Assembly (NCBI RefSeq): GCF_000001735.4
Contig: NC_003070.9
Coordinates: 2,666,001-2,730,000 of the forward strand
DNA length: 64,000 nt
DNA from: Arabidopsis thaliana
Lineage: Eukaryota; Streptophyta; Magnoliopsida; Brassicales; Brassicaceae
Reading direction: 5' to 3'
The notes beneath the pieces were generated by a model, which saw only the letters and a program-made list of their open reading frames with translations, was not told the DNA's origin and did not search any database. Made by a program: the position numbers and the translations under genes. Positions 61,501 to 64,000 of the stretch are shown here, in pieces; position 1 is the first letter of the stretch; every line of letters begins with the position of its first letter.

Positions 61501-63641
61501 GAATAATACTACCCCAAATTTTGCCAAAGATCAAGTGAAAAGTCCGGAGACTAGCACTCAAGTTCATAATAGTGAAGTCAACATAGAGGAAAACGGGAAT
61601 TTTTCTAATTCAGATGTAGATAAGATGACCCCCAGCACACATATTAATGTAGATGCCAAGAGAGATGATTCACAGAATCCAGCAAACAATTTTAGGTGTA
61701 CTGCCTGTAATAAAGTAGCTGTGGAAGTGCATAGTCATCCCCTTTTAGAAGTAATAGTTTGCATGGATTGCAAACGTTCAATTGAAGATAGAGTTTCTAA
61801 GGTATGCTTTTTTCTTCTTCCAATTATATGTGACTTACTTTGTTTTTGCATTTGGGTCAGAATTTAGTTAGAAATTAGATTTCTTTAATGTGGTGAATAG
61901 CATATCACATGGATGGCTTCTTTTCTGAAAGGGATTGAAAGGTACCAATCGTGTTCATGGACTGCTTTTTAGCCACCCTTAATTGGTTAGCTTCAATATG
62001 ATTGCTGGTTTGGATATTCAATGTGCGCAAATTCTGGGGGACTGGCACATGGAAAGATTTTCTGTTGCCGTAGTAGATTCAGCTGCTTTCCTTTGAGTAA
62101 CGGACTTCTTTTGGTGCATGTTACTTTTGTTATTTAGAGATCACATAGAAATGTTGCCGTAATCTAAAGAATATTGCTATATCTGTCTCTTTCTAATCAA
62201 AACGTTGACTTTTGTCTCTTTCTAATCAAAACGTGACTTTTGCCTACAGGTTGATGACTCTTTGGAACGTCATTGTGAATGGTGTGGTCATATTGCTGAC
62301 TTAATAGATTGTAGGACATGCGAAAAACTTTTCTGTGCATCATGTATAAAGAGGAATATTGGTGAAGAATACATGTCTGAAGCTCAATCCTCTGGTTGGG
62401 ATTGTTGTTGTTGCTCTCCAATTCCCTTGCAAAGATTGACACTGGAACTGGAGAAAGCTATGAGAGATAAAAAGTCAATAGAATTGAGCTCTGATTCGAG
62501 TTCTGATTCCAGCTCTGATAACAATTCTGTTGATACAGATGCTGATGTCAATGTAACAATCAGGTATTATCATATACTCATCTAACAAAAATTGAAAATT
62601 TCAGCATGTTGCCAACTAATTTGGTATTTTTCTTACGTGCATGGTTTTTTTCTTTTAGCTCAAAGAAGAAATCGAAAAAGAAAATTCGGCGGATAATCGA
62701 TGACGCTGAACTAGGGAAAGATACGAGAACAAAGATTGCAATCGAAAAGGTGTTTAATTTTTTGGCAGTTGCTTTTGTTAAACTTGTATATAAACTTCAA
62801 AAAAAAAATTATTTAAGTATTGCTCGTTGTACATTGGGTTCTTTCTTTTTGTAGGCACGACAGGAGCGCCTTAGGTCCTTGCAGTTTTCTGCCAGATACA
62901 AAACAATTAGCTCTATGGGAGACGTGAAATCTATTCCAGAAGGTGCGGAAGTTGAGGTTCTTGGTGATGCTCACAGTGGTTACATAGTGAATGTGGTTAG
63001 GGAGATTGGTGAAGAAGCTGTGAGGGTTCCTCGTAGCATATCTGCCAAACTAAAAGTCCATCAGGTTAGCATTTACATATGTGTATCCCTATCATCATAA
63101 TATACTTCCATCTCGCTTGTCACCTATACCATTGGGTATTAAAGATAGCCATCTCGACTAGAAATGCCTATTATGGAAATAGCTTTTGCTGTAAGTTTGG
63201 AGTTTTTTTTTTCAGGTAACAGGGATAAGATTTATGTGGGAAAATATTATTCAGTCTATCAGCAGAGTCAAGTCTGGTGATAAAGGTCTTGGTTGCATTC
63301 TAGCACATACAATGGGCCTGGGCAAAACTTTTCAGGTGCTTAATTCTTTTCATGCACGAGGCTGTTTGGATATATCGTATTATCGTCCGATTCTATTAGT
63401 GCATACTACTAATGGTTAATCGTTATTTGTTAATTACTGGCTCTTTATGTCTTCTCTCACTTAAACCTATTCAGGTTATAGCATTCCTGTACACCGCAAT
63501 GAGATGTGTTGATTTAGGGTTGAAAACTGCTCTTATTGTGACTCCTGTAAATGTGTTGCACAATTGGCGAAGTGAGTTTGAGAAGTGGATGCCTTCAGAA
63601 GTGAAACCGCTTCGCATTTTTATGCTTGGAGATGTTTCAAG
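58562..63641 (+). CDS. ATRX: ATRX-type SNF2 chromatin remodeller, 5' part (14 exons seen, partial)
   Basis: Exons: 58562-58876, 58961-59023, 59122-59217, 59300-59392, 59503-59693, 59778-60021, 60533-60646, 60950-61033, 61448-61801, 62250-62563, 62659-62749, 62855-63064, 63216-63335, 63475-63641; about 818 codons, the frame running off the window. The N-terminus is very acidic (KEDEMDIIIEENREAEQEV and similar). A Cys-rich ADD-type zinc finger spans about residues 478-590 (CTACNKV, CMDCKRS, CEWCGH, CRTCEKLFCASC, DCCCCSP). An SNF2 ATPase follows, with Walker A AHTMGLGKT (about residue 755) and motif Ia ALIVTPVNVLHNW. The family deposits histone H3.3 in heterochromatin and rDNA with partner chaperones. 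Also called CHR20. The N-terminal region shows several short charged exons. Confidence 0.95.
60647..60828 (+). repeat. Tandem duplication in ATRX intron 7 including the 5' splice site
   Basis: Unit 1 (60647-60724) begins with the authentic donor GTATTA of exon 7. Unit 2 (60749-60828) begins with the same AGGTATTA context. Both then share ACTTAACTTCTTAGATTTCTG, a TTTTGAAA.TAT block and CCTTTT.TGGCTG. They differ at roughly one position in four. Confidence 0.8.
62185..62241 (+). repeat. 28/29-bp tandem duplication before the ATRX exon 10 acceptor
   Basis: GTCTCTTTCTAATCAAAACG followed by (T)TGACTTTT occurs twice back to back, differing by a single T. The array ends 8 bp before the exon 10 start and includes a branch-point-like CTAAT in each copy. 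Confidence 0.9.
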
Positions 63642-64000
63642 GTATAAATTCTTCTATGAAAGAAACTTTTGGTACTTGACAATTCAGATTCTTATGTTTT
63701 CTAATCTAGTCTAGGTTTTAGATATTTAAAATAGGGGCTGGGTAGTCTATAGTGGTGTGCCATAACTTATGGCCCATAAGACTGCTGAATGTTACTTATA
63801 CTAAAGCTATCTGAAGATCTTTTCCCTAATCAAAGAATATAGATGCAAGCCCTCTCGTCCAAACACAAGATCTCAGCTGTCTTAACTTCCTACTAAACTG
63901 ACCTATTGGCCCATATATCAAACACTTATTTTGGCCTATGTAAGTTGTATTTTTGGTGACAGTTTCTCTATCCACTTCCTGCTCGAATGTTTTTTTTGAA
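63642..64000 (+). other. ATRX intron 14, running off the window
   Basis: After the donor GTATAA at 63642 no continuation of the SNF2 domain (expected to follow DVSR) could be found in the remaining 359 bp, so the next exon lies outside the window. Confidence 0.7.

Overview
The window is nuclear DNA of a flowering plant. I recognise it as Arabidopsis thaliana chromosome 1, upper arm, roughly the At1g08450 to At1g08600 interval. That identification rests on recalled protein families and gene order; no search was run. The DNA is AT-rich, coding exons are split by short GT-AG introns, and intergenic spacers run from a few hundred bases to about 3 kb. There is no bacterial, viral or CRISPR content and no intact transposon.

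Layout. 2.0-8.5 kb: ER calreticulin CRT3 (-) and histone deacetylase HDA8 (+), divergent. 10.0-13.4 kb: YABBY transcription factor YAB2 (+) with a 2-kb first intron. 16.3-19.4 kb: strictosidine-synthase-like SSL3 (-) and the mitochondrial complex II subunit SDH6 (+), divergent. 20.0-23.9 kb: plastid cysteine desulfurase NFS2 (-) and early-nodulin-like ENODL18 (+), divergent. 25.5-28.1 kb: acyl-ACP thioesterase FATB (-) with a leader intron. 30.5-43.4 kb: four plastid-protein genes head to tail on the + strand (CHLD, an uncharacterised membrane/helical protein, sigma factor SIG2, violaxanthin de-epoxidase NPQ1). 43.8-44.7 kb: cytokinesis syntaxin KNOLLE/SYP111 (-). 47.1-48.3 kb: atypical thioredoxin ACHT4 (+). 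49.3-50.4 kb: a small lysine-rich protein gene (-). 52.9-55.9 kb: intronless LRR receptor kinase PXL1 (+). 58.1-64 kb: the 5' half of the ATRX-type chromatin remodeller gene (+), cut by the window end.

Exon boundaries were set by hand from splice consensus and reading-frame continuity. Most models close to the lengths I recall for the Arabidopsis proteins (for example CRT3 424, NFS2 463, CHLD 760, SIG2 572, NPQ1 462 residues), which is a strong check. Seven genes encode proteins expected in the chloroplast (Fe-S assembly, fatty-acid export, chlorophyll synthesis, plastid transcription, photoprotection, redox signalling and one unknown), interleaved with secretory, cytokinesis, chromatin and receptor genes.

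I found no undescribed biological system. The observations most worth a second look are: a truncated in-frame copy of the KNOLLE C-terminus between NPQ1 and KNOLLE; two overlapping uORFs in a spliced ATRX leader; a GC-AG intron and an intron-internal tandem duplication in CRT3; a ratchet-like acceptor/donor junction in YAB2; small segmental duplications at ATRX splice sites; and two uncharacterised conserved-looking genes, one with a ribosome-biogenesis-type promoter.
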